From assembly GCA_031396505.1 (NCBI GenBank), contig JANNKX010000240.1:1-9529 (forward strand): a stretch of 9,529 nucleotides of DNA, read 5' to 3'. The position numbers and the translations under genes were made by a program. The notes below the pieces were generated by a model. That model searched no databases. It was not told the DNA's origin and worked only from the letters and a program-made list of their open reading frames with translations. This DNA comes from JAAFHS01 sp031396505 (GTDB lineage Bacteria > Pseudomonadota > Alphaproteobacteria > Rhodobacterales > Rhodobacteraceae). Below, piece by piece: positions 1 to 6,562 of the stretch (positions are counted from its first letter, which is position 1; every line of letters starts with the position of its first letter).

Positions 1-1
1 C

Positions 2-544
2 AACATACACCGCACCGCGGCCTTGACGGCGCTGCGACGTGCGGTGCTGGACGGCAGCCCCGCTGTGCTGTCGCTGTCGGCGGAGGACAAGGAACTGGCG
101 TTCCATGACGCGCCCGTGCAGCTGACCTCGCCCATCGGGGCGCGTGTGTTGCAAGCATTGTACCACAAGGGGCATCTCAAGCTGAAGAAACCCGCCACCA
201 GATCCTTGCCAGCACTCGAAGCCTATATCGAAACCGAAGCCGCTTTCCGTGCTGATGTGGCCGAGATTCTGGCGACAGAAGACGCCAAACGCCAGCGACT
301 TGAAGAGATCATCGCAGATCCAACCTGCGCCCACCCCGAAGAATTGAGCCCCTATCTGATCGACAAGGTGATGTCGGCCTGTCTTGGACATGGCGTCTAT
401 GGTGAACTGCAGATTGCCGGTGTCACCTGCTACCGCGCGTTAAGCCATGCTGCGACGGCGGAAAGTGACCGGCATCGCGTGGAGGGCAAGATCGTCTGCT
501 GGTGGCTTGATGAGGCCGGCCATCGGCGGGGCGACCTGTCATAG
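2..544 (+). CDS. Hypothetical protein, C-terminal part (5' end outside window)
   Basis: I do not recognise this protein. The frame is open from base 2, with residues NIHRTAAL before the first possible start (TTG at 23), and ends at TAG 542-544. The true start is therefore probably upstream, and about 180 residues are visible. The visible part looks soluble: no signal peptide, no membrane segment and no obvious repeat. A charged helical stretch (around AAFRADVAEILATEDAKRQR) is followed by a region with isolated cysteines (in PTCAHP, SACLGHG, GVTCYR and IVCWWL). These do not form a recognisable CxxC metal site. The end is rich in His, Arg, Trp and Asp. It converges on the dehydrogenase gene, so it is not part of that operon. 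Coding reality is supported by the long open frame and by codon use like the neighbours; function is unknown. Confidence 0.6.
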   Translation, partial: NIHRTAALTALRRAVLDGSPAVLSLSAEDKELAFHDAPVQLTSPIGARVLQALYHKGHLKLKKPATRSLPALEAYIETEAAFRADVAEILATEDAKRQRLEEIIADPTCAHPEELSPYLIDKVMSACLGHGVYGELQIAGVTCYRALSHAATAESDRHRVEGKIVCWWLDEAGHRRGDLS

Positions 545-616
545 AACCAGCGAGCGACATGGCCTGACACATCATGGTCTTCTATGAATGTAATCAGACG
601 CTTGCGGATGCCGTGC

Positions 617-1372
617 CTACAGGCTTTCCCCTCCGTCCAACACAAGGGCATGACCGGTCATGAAACCGGATTGGTCCGAGGCAAGGTAGACGATGCTTGC
701 GGCGACTTCATCAACTGATGCCCATCGCCCCATGGGAATGGAGTCGACCACGTACATCTCGAGGGCGCCGCGACCGCCCATCTGCCGTTGGAAACCGTCG
801 TTGAAGGGGGTGTCAACAAAGCCTGGACACAGTGCATTGCAGCGGATGTTATCGGCGGCATAATCAACGGCGATCTGGCGTGCCATGGCGACAACCGCGT
901 GTTTGGTGGTGCAGTAGGCGATCATGCCACGATCATATTGCACGCCCGAGTTCGAGGCGGTGATGATGATGGACCCTTTGCGCTGGCGTTGCATATGGGG
1001 CATGGCCGCCCGTGCGGCCACAAAATGCGCCCGCACGTTCAGTCGCCATGAGGCATCCATGCCGTCAAGTGCCACCTCGGTCAACCGACCCGGCACTTGA
1101 ACGCCTGCGTGGGAATGCAGAATGTCCAGCCGCCCCTTGCTTGCCACCAAGTCAATCGCGGTGGTCACGGCGACATCGTCGCCTGCGTCCAGCGCCATTG
1201 CTTCGGCTTGGCCACCTGCCGACCGGATTTCGACCGCGACCGCCGCCGCGCGCGCGCCGTCAAGGTCGGTGACCATGACATGCGCCCCCTCGCGCGCCAG
1301 GGCCAGCGCCCCCGCGCGGCCAATGCCCGATCCTGCCCCAGTCAAAAAGGCAACGCGACCGTCCAGCAGCAT
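617..1372 (-). CDS. SDR family NAD-dependent oxidoreductase (classical short-chain dehydrogenase)
   Basis: A 251-residue classical short-chain dehydrogenase/reductase, the usual length for the family. Visible are the Rossmann glycine motif TGAGSGIG (11-18), Asp36 at the end of beta-2 (favours NAD over NADP), the catalytic tetrad Asn112, Ser140, Tyr153, Lys157 (YCTTK), the PG motif at 183-184 and the C-terminal TGHALVLDGG signature. The NNAG motif reads SHAG (87-90), so both asparagines are replaced. It should reversibly oxidise an alcohol to a ketone in the cytosol; the substrate cannot be read from the sequence. It is the last gene of the transporter operon: its ATG shares one base with the stop of the preceding permease gene (TGATG), and a GGGGGTG stretch lies about six bases upstream, so translation is probably coupled. 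This suggests a role in metabolising what the transporter imports. Generic hits such as 3-oxoacyl-ACP reductase or 3-hydroxybutyrate dehydrogenase would be over-specific names. Confidence 0.93.
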   Translation of the reverse strand: MLLDGRVAFLTGAGSGIGRAGALALAREGAHVMVTDLDGARAAAVAVEIRSAGGQAEAMALDAGDDVAVTTAIDLVASKGRLDILHSHAGVQVPGRLTEVALDGMDASWRLNVRAHFVAARAAMPHMQRQRKGSIIITASNSGVQYDRGMIAYCTTKHAVVAMARQIAVDYAADNIRCNALCPGFVDTPFNDGFQRQMGGRGALEMYVVDSIPMGRWASVDEVAASIVYLASDQSGFMTGHALVLDGGESL

Positions 1373-2199
1373 CAGCGCACCCCCGTCTTGGTGCCGCGCC
1401 GCAGGATGATCTGTGCGGTGATCAGCAATACCAGTGAAACCGCCAGCACCATGGTGCCGATGGCGTTGATTTCGGGTGTGACGCCGCGACGGATTGAGGA
1501 GAACACATAGATCGGCAGCGTGGTCTCAGAGCCGGCAACAAAGAAGGCAATGATAAAATCGTCAAAGCTGAACGTGAAGCTGAGAAGAAAGCCCGCAAGG
1601 ATACCGGGAAAGATCAGCGGCAGCGTGACTTGACGGAAGGTCGCGAAGGGCGGGGCGTAAAGGTCGGCTGATGCCTCCATCAGGCTGCGGTCCATCCCCG
1701 CAAGTCGTGCCCGCAGGATGATGATCACCAGCGACATCGAAAACAGGGCATGGGCAGCGATGAGTGATCCATAGCCCATCGCCAGTTGCGGGGCTTGGCC
1801 CTCGGGGGCCAGACGGGCCAGAAGCGGATTGATCCAGCCAAAGAGCGTGACAAGGGCGATCAGCGTGGCAATGCCGATGACGATGCCGGGCACCATCAAC
1901 GCGACATAGATCAGCGCATCCGCCACCACGCGGACCCGGCCCTTCATGCCCTGCAGTGCGAGTGCGGCCATGGTGCCGAAAACGCTTGCGATCAGGGCTG
2001 AGGACAGCGCGACGATGAAACTGGTCCACAACGCCTCCATCACGAAGGGGTTTGACAGGGCTTTTCCGTACCATTGCACAGAGAAACCGGTGAACTGGCT
2101 GGCATGGGTGCCTGCGTTGAAGCTGAAGATCGCGATGACCGCGATTGGCAGATACAGGAATGCAAAGACGGCGGCGGCGTACAGGCGCATGGGCGTCAT
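1372..2199 (-). CDS. ABC transporter permease, PotC-like (spermidine/putrescine family)
   Basis: A 275-residue inner-membrane permease, normal for PotC/PotI. It has about six hydrophobic segments (roughly 8-27, 58-82, 95-120, 142-162, 196-220 and 246-266). The EAA loop that contacts the ATPase is at 175-199 (EASADLYAPP...LPLIFPG). The following SFTFSFDDFIIAFF and the SSIRRGVTPEINAIGT region (about 234-249) are typical of PotC-type subunits. It pairs with the upstream permease to form the channel. Its start lies one base after the TAA of the upstream permease gene (TAAGATG), without a clear Shine-Dalgarno sequence, so translation probably depends on coupling. A second in-frame ATG at codon 4 is possible. 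Its stop overlaps the dehydrogenase start by one base. The family call is firm; the polyamine substrate is an inference from the family. Confidence 0.93.
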   Translation of the reverse strand: MTPMRLYAAAVFAFLYLPIAVIAIFSFNAGTHASQFTGFSVQWYGKALSNPFVMEALWTSFIVALSSALIASVFGTMAALALQGMKGRVRVVADALIYVALMVPGIVIGIATLIALVTLFGWINPLLARLAPEGQAPQLAMGYGSLIAAHALFSMSLVIIILRARLAGMDRSLMEASADLYAPPFATFRQVTLPLIFPGILAGFLLSFTFSFDDFIIAFFVAGSETTLPIYVFSSIRRGVTPEINAIGTMVLAVSLVLLITAQIILRRGTKTGVR

Positions 2200-2200
2200 C

Positions 2201-3052
2201 TTACATCAGGGCCACGTCATCGCGCTGGCCACCCATGCGGCGCATCAGCCACATGTAAAGCGAGACGGTGATCAGCATGATGACAACCAGCGTGACCGCA
2301 ACCGCCGCGCCAAAAGCCCAGTTACGCGATTGCAGGAACAGATCGACGAGTGCGTTGCCGATGAAGAACACCTTGCCGCCGCCCAGCATGGCGGGGATCA
2401 GGAATTCGCCCATCAACAGGATGAACACCAGCATGCAGCCGGTGGCCACACCGGGCAGCGACAGGGGCAAGGTCACCTGCAGGAAACTGCGCAACGGCGG
2501 CGCGCCAAGGTCGGCGGACGCCTCTAGCAAACGCTTGTCCAGCCGTTCAAGGCTGACATAGACCGGCAGCACCATCAGCGGCAGATAACCGTAAACGATG
2601 CCCGTCAGGACCGCGAAGGGCGTGTTGATCAGACGGTAGGTGCCAAGGCCCAGCCAGTCGATCACCGCAGGCAGGCCCTGACCGCCCAGAATGAAGATCC
2701 ACGCATAGCTGCGGATCAGGATCGAGGTCCAGAATGGGACAATGACGAGGATGAGGAAGAGCGTGCGCCATTTCGGATCGGCCCGCATCGCCAGAAAATA
2801 GGCCAGCGGATAGGCGATCAAGAGCGACAAGAGCGTGCCCAAGGGGGCCAGCATCAGCGTGTTCAGGAACGCCGTCCCACGGGCGGGCAGGTTGGCATAC
2901 TGCTCGAAGGTGAAGGCGGGGATGTAGCCGCCCGCTGGTGCCCGTTCCCCAAAGCTGAACACCAGAATGAAACACAGCGGCAGCACCAGCATGACGGCAA
3001 ACCACACCCCTGCGGGGGCGAGGAGAAGCCATGAGATGCGCCGCCGCTGCAT
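2201..3052 (-). CDS. ABC transporter permease, PotB-like (spermidine/putrescine family)
   Basis: A 283-residue inner-membrane permease of the PotB/PotH type. A basic N-terminus (MQRRR) precedes the first membrane segment (about 8-34). Further hydrophobic segments lie near 62-88, 97-122, 142-166, 200-224 and 248-269. The EAA coupling loop is at 177-201 (EASADLGAPP...LPLSLPG). It is followed by LLMGEFLIPAMLGGG (212-226), a stretch characteristic of PotB-like permeases. It forms the channel with the downstream PotC-like subunit. The start lies four bases after the stop of the binding-protein gene. The only purine-rich element is AAGGA, which overlaps that stop and sits one base from the ATG, so re-initiation after the upstream gene is likely. 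The start fits the family's usual N-terminus. Confidence 0.93.
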   Translation of the reverse strand: MQRRRISWLLLAPAGVWFAVMLVLPLCFILVFSFGERAPAGGYIPAFTFEQYANLPARGTAFLNTLMLAPLGTLLSLLIAYPLAYFLAMRADPKWRTLFLILVIVPFWTSILIRSYAWIFILGGQGLPAVIDWLGLGTYRLINTPFAVLTGIVYGYLPLMVLPVYVSLERLDKRLLEASADLGAPPLRSFLQVTLPLSLPGVATGCMLVFILLMGEFLIPAMLGGGKVFFIGNALVDLFLQSRNWAFGAAVAVTLVVIMLITVSLYMWLMRRMGGQRDDVALM

Positions 3053-3056
3053 GTCC

Positions 3057-4214
3057 TTATGCCGACTTGAAGCGGGCCATCAGCTCGGCCCGGTTCGGAT
3101 CGGTCAGGGTGGCAGCCGCGCCAAACTCAAGCGCGTTGAGAAGGTCGGCCGCCGGGTAAAGGATCGGGTCGTTCAGCACCTCGGGCGGCAAAAGCGCGCC
3201 GACGCGGGCATCCGGCACCGGATAGCCGTGGAACAATGCCTCTTTGGTGTTGACCTCGGGCGCCAAGAGGAAGTTGATCAGCGCATAGGCCGCCTCGCGA
3301 TGCGGCGCGCCCTTGGGGATGGCGTAAAAGTCGGACCACAGCTCGCCGCCTTCGCGGCCCAGAACGTAGACGATTTCCGGCATGTCGCGGTTGAGCTGTT
3401 TGCCGTCACCCGTCCAGCAGATCGTCATCCACGCATCGCCCGACCGCATCGACGGCTGGTAGTCCGAGCTGATGGCAAAGAGATGCGGCTTGGTGGCCAG
3501 AAGCAGCTCTTCGGCCTTCGCCAACTCGGCAGGGTCGATCGAGTTGAACGAATAGCCAAAGGCCTTCAGCGCCGCACCGATGGTGGTCAGCTGATAGTCG
3601 TGGACCATTGTGCGGCCGCTGAAATCTGTCTGGGTGCGGTCAAAGAACTCTTTCCAGGTGGCAGGCGTCGTGCCGCCGCTGTGGTTGGTGTTCACCGCAA
3701 AGCCGGTGGTGCCCCAGTTCTTCGGCACGGCGTAAAGCTTGCCATCCACCGTGCCGGGACCGGCAAAGCGCTGATCAAAGCTCGCCGCGTCATAGTTGGG
3801 CAGCAGTGCCAGATCGAGGGGCTCGATCAGGTCCTGCTCGACATAGGTGGTGATGGTGTAGTTCGTCGGCACGAAGACATCCCAGCCACTGCCGCCCGCC
3901 TGCAACTTTGCCAGCATTTCCTCGTTCGAGCCGAAGACATTGACCTGCACCGCAGCCCCGGTTTCAGCGGTAAAGGCCTCGAAGTTGCTGACGTCGTGAT
4001 AATTGGGCCAAGTGGCGAGTACCGCCCGGTCACCGATGCCTTGCGCGAAGGCCGGGCGCGGCATCAGGCCCGGCATCGCCGCACCGAGAACGGCCGTGGC
4101 GGCCCCAAGGCCGGTCACGCCAAGGAAATGCCGGCGGCTTACCGAGCCTTTCTGATAGCGCCGCAGTTCCTCCATGAACTTCTGACGCGAGATGTGGTCG
4201 ATCTTGTCGGTCAT
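3057..4214 (-). CDS. Extracellular solute-binding protein, PotD/PotF-like, Tat-exported
   Basis: A 385-residue periplasmic binding protein that captures the substrate and delivers it to the two permeases. The signal peptide is of the twin-arginine type: SRRHFLG at 26-32, a hydrophobic stretch to about 50 and a likely cleavage after AFA (around 57), so the protein is probably exported folded. PotD-family landmarks by eye: TWPNY (68-72), SNEEMLAKL (96-104), WDVFVPTNY (111-119), YAVPKNWG (161-168), ICWTGD (265-270), ELWSDFYAIP (291-300), INFLLAPEV (313-321) and YPVPDARV (331-338). Trp267, Trp293 and Asp295 match polyamine-binding residues of E. coli PotD (W229, W255, D257). The positions of D168, E171 and E36 appear to be Tyr207, Thr210 and Asn71. 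The family is sure; the exact substrate is not. It is the second gene of the operon, 30 bases after the ATPase gene, with its own strong ribosome binding site. Confidence 0.93.
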   Translation of the reverse strand: MTDKIDHISRQKFMEELRRYQKGSVSRRHFLGVTGLGAATAVLGAAMPGLMPRPAFAQGIGDRAVLATWPNYHDVSNFEAFTAETGAAVQVNVFGSNEEMLAKLQAGGSGWDVFVPTNYTITTYVEQDLIEPLDLALLPNYDAASFDQRFAGPGTVDGKLYAVPKNWGTTGFAVNTNHSGGTTPATWKEFFDRTQTDFSGRTMVHDYQLTTIGAALKAFGYSFNSIDPAELAKAEELLLATKPHLFAISSDYQPSMRSGDAWMTICWTGDGKQLNRDMPEIVYVLGREGGELWSDFYAIPKGAPHREAAYALINFLLAPEVNTKEALFHGYPVPDARVGALLPPEVLNDPILYPAADLLNALEFGAAATLTDPNRAELMARFKSA

Positions 4215-4222
4215 TGCTGAAG

Positions 4223-4229
4223 TCTCCCT
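4223..4229 (-). promoter_or_regulatory. Strong Shine-Dalgarno for the solute-binding protein gene
   Basis: On the minus strand AGGGAGA precedes the ATG at 4214 by eight bases. It is clearly stronger than the sites of the ATPase and the two permeases. This fits the higher protein output usually needed for the periplasmic binding protein, and it fixes the start at 4214 rather than at the internal ATG of codon 14. Confidence 0.7.
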
Positions 4230-4244
4230 GTTGGTTGGTTCTGT

Positions 4245-5375
4245 TCAATCTTCGATCACGATGAGGGCGTTTTTCGGCTCCCAAGACACAAAGCCTGCTT
4301 CGCCGGGGACAAAGCTGCCCGTATTTGCCTCGGCCTGCCGGGCGACGAGCACCAAAAGATCGCCCAACGCAGCATGACGGACAAGGTATTCGGTGTGTTC
4401 CCCAAGGAATATGCGGTTGATGACGGTGACGGGTTCGGCACCAGAACGGGCGATGTGGGCAAGTTCAATCTGTTCAGGGCGAATGCTGAGCGTTGCCTTG
4501 GCGCCTTGCGCCAACGCACCTGAAACCCGGCCTGCATAGCGCAGACCCGACGGGGTTTCGATCTGGCCTTCGGCTTGGGATAGGGCCGAAACGGTTCCAT
4601 CAATAAAGTTCGACTTTCCGACAAAATCAGCAACATAGCGGCTGGCTGGTTGATCGTAGAGCGCTGCGGGGGTACCCGCCTGCACGATGCGTCCGCTGCG
4701 CATGATGCAAATGCGGTCCGACATTGACAACGCCTCTTCCTGATCATGGGTGACCAGCACAAACGTGATCCCCAGTTGCCGCTGCAGGGTCTGCAACTCG
4801 ATCTGCATCTCACGGCGCAGCTTGCGGTCAAGGGCGGCCAGGGGTTCGTCCAGCAAAAGCACCTTGGGTTCGTTCACAATGGCCCGCGCCAGCGCGACGC
4901 GCTGCTGCTGACCGCCCGACATTTCCCAGATGCGGCGGGGGCCAAAGCCCGGCAGGCGCACCATGACGAGGGCGCGATCCACCTTGCGGGCGACATCGGC
5001 ACGGTCGGGGCGCGGGCGACGCTGCACAAGGCCATAGCCGATGTTTTCGGCCACCGTCATATGGGGAAACAGCGCGTAATGCTGAAACACCATGTTCACG
5101 GGGCGGCGGTAGGCGGGCACTTCGGTGACGCGCACGTCGTCCAGATATACCTCGCCCGAGGTCGGCACCTCAAAGCCTGCCAACATGCGAAGTGCTGTGG
5201 TCTTGCCGCAGCCCGAGGGCCCAAGAAAGGACAGAAACTCGCCCTTGCCAATGCCAAAGGTCAAGGCATCAGCCGCCAGCACCGCGCCATAGCGTTTGGT
5301 CGCCGCGCGAAACTCGGCGATCAGGGGGCGGTCGGCAGTTTCAGCCGCGGTGCCAATGTGGACCATGCTTTGCAT
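4245..5375 (-). CDS. ABC transporter ATP-binding protein, PotA-like
   Basis: A 376-residue ATPase that powers the importer from the cytosolic face. In order: Walker A GPSGCGKT (52-59), Q-loop VFQHYALFPHMTV with Gln98, signature MSGGQQQR (152-159), Walker B VLLLDEP (172-178), D-loop ALD (181-183) and the switch His210 in VTHDQEEA. The C-terminal part (about 255-376) is the TOBE-type regulatory domain common to PotA/MalK/FbpC-like ATPases; it contains SIRPE (297-301). Length and C-terminal style fit PotA/PotG. It is the first gene of the operon. ATGs at codons 1 and 4 are both possible. No close Shine-Dalgarno is seen: AGGA lies about 13 bases upstream of the first ATG. Divergent from the LuxR-type gene, with about 100 bp of shared upstream DNA. 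The polyamine assignment rests on the whole gene set, since PotA-like ATPases alone do not define the substrate. Confidence 0.94.
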   Translation of the reverse strand: MQSMVHIGTAAETADRPLIAEFRAATKRYGAVLAADALTFGIGKGEFLSFLGPSGCGKTTALRMLAGFEVPTSGEVYLDDVRVTEVPAYRRPVNMVFQHYALFPHMTVAENIGYGLVQRRPRPDRADVARKVDRALVMVRLPGFGPRRIWEMSGGQQQRVALARAIVNEPKVLLLDEPLAALDRKLRREMQIELQTLQRQLGITFVLVTHDQEEALSMSDRICIMRSGRIVQAGTPAALYDQPASRYVADFVGKSNFIDGTVSALSQAEGQIETPSGLRYAGRVSGALAQGAKATLSIRPEQIELAHIARSGAEPVTVINRIFLGEHTEYLVRHAALGDLLVLVARQAEANTGSFVPGEAGFVSWEPKNALIVIED

Positions 5376-5474
5376 GAGGTCGCGTCTATCCTATAAAACT
5401 GATGAAATCGTAGGAGAGGGCCGTTTGGCTGTATATATCACAAATAGGGTATCCCTGACGCTGTGGCGGTTGAA
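5376..5474. promoter_or_regulatory. Shared divergent control region, transporter operon / LuxR-type gene
   Basis: This is the only non-coding DNA upstream of both the five-gene operon (leftward) and the LuxR-type gene (rightward), so it must hold both promoters unless they lie inside the genes. It is more AT-rich than the surrounding sequence. Two dyad elements are visible: TGTATATATCACA at 5430-5442 (TGT/ACA half-sites, 7-bp centre) and AGGGTATCCCT at 5446-5456 (AGGG/CCCT, 3-bp centre). Either could be an operator for the adjacent regulator. I could not assign convincing -35/-10 pairs on either strand. Confidence 0.45.
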
Positions 5475-6260
5475 ATGAGCAAGCCGCATTGGGCGCTTGC
5501 GGCAGAGGTGGTGGCTGCGCTGGATAGACCTGTCCTGCCACGGGCTCTGGCCGAGTTGCTGCGGCAGGTCGCGCCCTTTACCTATACCGTGATGTTTGGC
5601 TACTGCGGAACGGTTCGGCCGCTTGACCTCTACGATGACTTCCCGCCTGGCAAGCGCAAAGTCTTTGTGACCGATTATCAGGCGGGGCCCTACATGCTCG
5701 ACCCCTTCTTTCTGGCCGCCTCGCGGTCAATTGCGCCCGGGCTTTACCGGCTGCGCGACATGGCACCCGACCGATTCTATCAGGGCGAATACTTCCGAAG
5801 CTACTATGTGCAGACAGGATTGGCCGAAGAAGTTGCTTACTTCGTCACACTGCCGGATCATTCGACCCTGACGCTGTCACTTATGCGGGAAGAAAAAGTG
5901 TTTTCGCAAAGAGAGTTCTCAGCGCTGGAGGCAGTGTTTCCCTTTGTCTCCGCCGTTACCCGGCGGCACTGGCGGGGCCTTGACCAGAAGTTCGGCGACA
6001 GCGGCAACCCTTTGCAGGGGCAGCAGCGGCGGATGGCCTATGATCTGGGCAGCTTTGGCGAAGGCATCCTGACCCAACGTGAACGAGAGGTGGCCGAGCT
6101 CACACTGAAGGGCCACTCCTCCGAATCCACCGGGCAACTTTTGGGCATCGCACCAGGAACCGTCCGCATTCATCGGCGCAATATCTATGCCAAGTTGAAC
6201 ATCAACTCACAGGGCGAACTCTTCTCGCGTTTCCTGAGTACCCTTGGTAACCCAACTTGA
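5475..6260 (+). CDS. LuxR-family (GerE-type HTH) transcriptional regulator
   Basis: A protein of 261 residues from the ATG at 5475. An in-frame GTG at 5463 would add four residues and has no ribosome site; the ATG has only a weak GGCGG six bases before it. The C-terminus carries a LuxR/GerE helix-turn-helix: LTQREREVAELTLKGHSS, then LLGIAPGTVRIHRRNIYAKL and NSQGELFSRF. The classic 'all' of the recognition region (S..IA..L.I...TV..H...I..KL) is largely kept. The first 170 residues match no domain I can name. They lack the WxYDPxF-type pattern of acyl-homoserine-lactone receptors and have no response-regulator aspartate pocket, so this is neither an obvious quorum receptor nor an obvious two-component regulator. 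Placed divergently from the importer operon, it most likely controls that operon in response to the imported compound or a metabolite. Membrane segments are absent; it acts in the cytosol. Confidence 0.9.
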   Translation: MSKPHWALAAEVVAALDRPVLPRALAELLRQVAPFTYTVMFGYCGTVRPLDLYDDFPPGKRKVFVTDYQAGPYMLDPFFLAASRSIAPGLYRLRDMAPDRFYQGEYFRSYYVQTGLAEEVAYFVTLPDHSTLTLSLMREEKVFSQREFSALEAVFPFVSAVTRRHWRGLDQKFGDSGNPLQGQQRRMAYDLGSFGEGILTQREREVAELTLKGHSSESTGQLLGIAPGTVRIHRRNIYAKLNINSQGELFSRFLSTLGNPT

Positions 6261-6360
6261 AATTCAGAAATGCAGGCTTGGCCAACACGTTCGGATGGCC
6301 TGATAACTTTACATTTTCGAAGGATTCAGATGATCGGCAAAAATGATGAAGTCATTCGTT

Positions 6361-6375
6361 GAATGTCCGCTACGG
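6361..6375 (+). repeat. Degenerate short repeat, copy 1
   Basis: GAATGTCCGCTACGG. It matches the copy at 6406-6420 at 11 of 15 positions, same orientation, 45 bp apart. The CCGCT core with flanking GG is shared. It looks like part of an old dispersed intergenic repeat, although two copies in one window are thin evidence. Confidence 0.3.
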
Positions 6376-6405
6376 CAGCGCGAACCCGCACATTGTTCTG
6401 ATAAC

Positions 6406-6420
6406 GAACGACCGCTTTGG
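6406..6420 (+). repeat. Degenerate short repeat, copy 2
   Basis: GAACGACCGCTTTGG, the partner of the copy at 6361-6375 with 11 of 15 identical bases. The sequence continues GCCGA. My impression is that ACCGCTTTGGGCCGA-like strings recur in intergenic DNA of related genomes, but I cannot verify this here. Confidence 0.3.
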
Positions 6421-6471
6421 GCCGACTTCACCGCGACCCGGCTATCACGGTCTTGCTGGGATTCCCTTGAG

Positions 6472-6513
6472 CGTGTCGTGCGCAACCGGGTTCAGCCGAT
6501 TGCGCACGAGACG
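6472..6513. repeat. Strong inverted repeat, possible bidirectional terminator
   Basis: TCGTGCGCAA (6476-6485) and TTGCGCACGA (6500-6509) are perfect 10-bp inverted arms around a 14-base loop. After one G:G mismatch three more pairs extend the stem (6472-6474 with 6511-6513). It lies between convergent genes, 50 bp beyond the stop of the anti-sigma gene. No T-run follows on either strand, so it is not a canonical intrinsic terminator. It could stop transcription with Rho, protect 3' ends or bind a protein. Confidence 0.5.
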
Positions 6514-6562
6514 TAACATGCACAGGTGATCCGCTCATGAATATCGGCCCAATGTGCCGGGA

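Larger units (their letters stand above)
6261..6562. other. Non-coding region between convergent genes
   Basis: About 300 bp lie between the ends of the LuxR-type gene and the anti-sigma gene. No credible protein frame is present. Just after the LuxR-type stop there is a weak dyad, CAGGC (6273-6277) with GCCTG (6298-6302), followed by a T-rich stretch to about 6317, a poor terminator candidate for that gene. Two related 15-mers and a strong inverted repeat are listed separately. The patchy composition could reflect a decayed repeat or gene remnant. Confidence 0.5.

Noticed and set aside
569..591. A weak dyad (ACATCAT with a bulged ATGAATGT) between the left-edge gene and the dehydrogenase
   Set aside because: The stem is imperfect and AT-rich with no T-run, so it does not support a terminator call.
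2967..4220. A 417-residue plus-strand open frame opposite the binding-protein gene
   Set aside because: It is antisense to a gene with clear PotD-family motifs, and its composition (many Arg, His and Gly, no domain pattern) is that of a shadow frame in GC-rich DNA.
4746..5396. A 216-residue plus-strand open frame opposite the ATPase gene
   Set aside because: The ATPase on the minus strand has every ABC motif; the opposite frame reads as shadow sequence.
5463..5474. GTG at 5463 as start of the LuxR-type gene
   Set aside because: It adds only four residues and has no ribosome site; the ATG at 5475 is simpler, although the evidence between them is slight.
6330..6362. A ten-codon frame (MIGKNDEVIR) with AGGA five bases upstream
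   Set aside because: It is very short, with nothing to show it is translated or conserved; such frames are common by chance.
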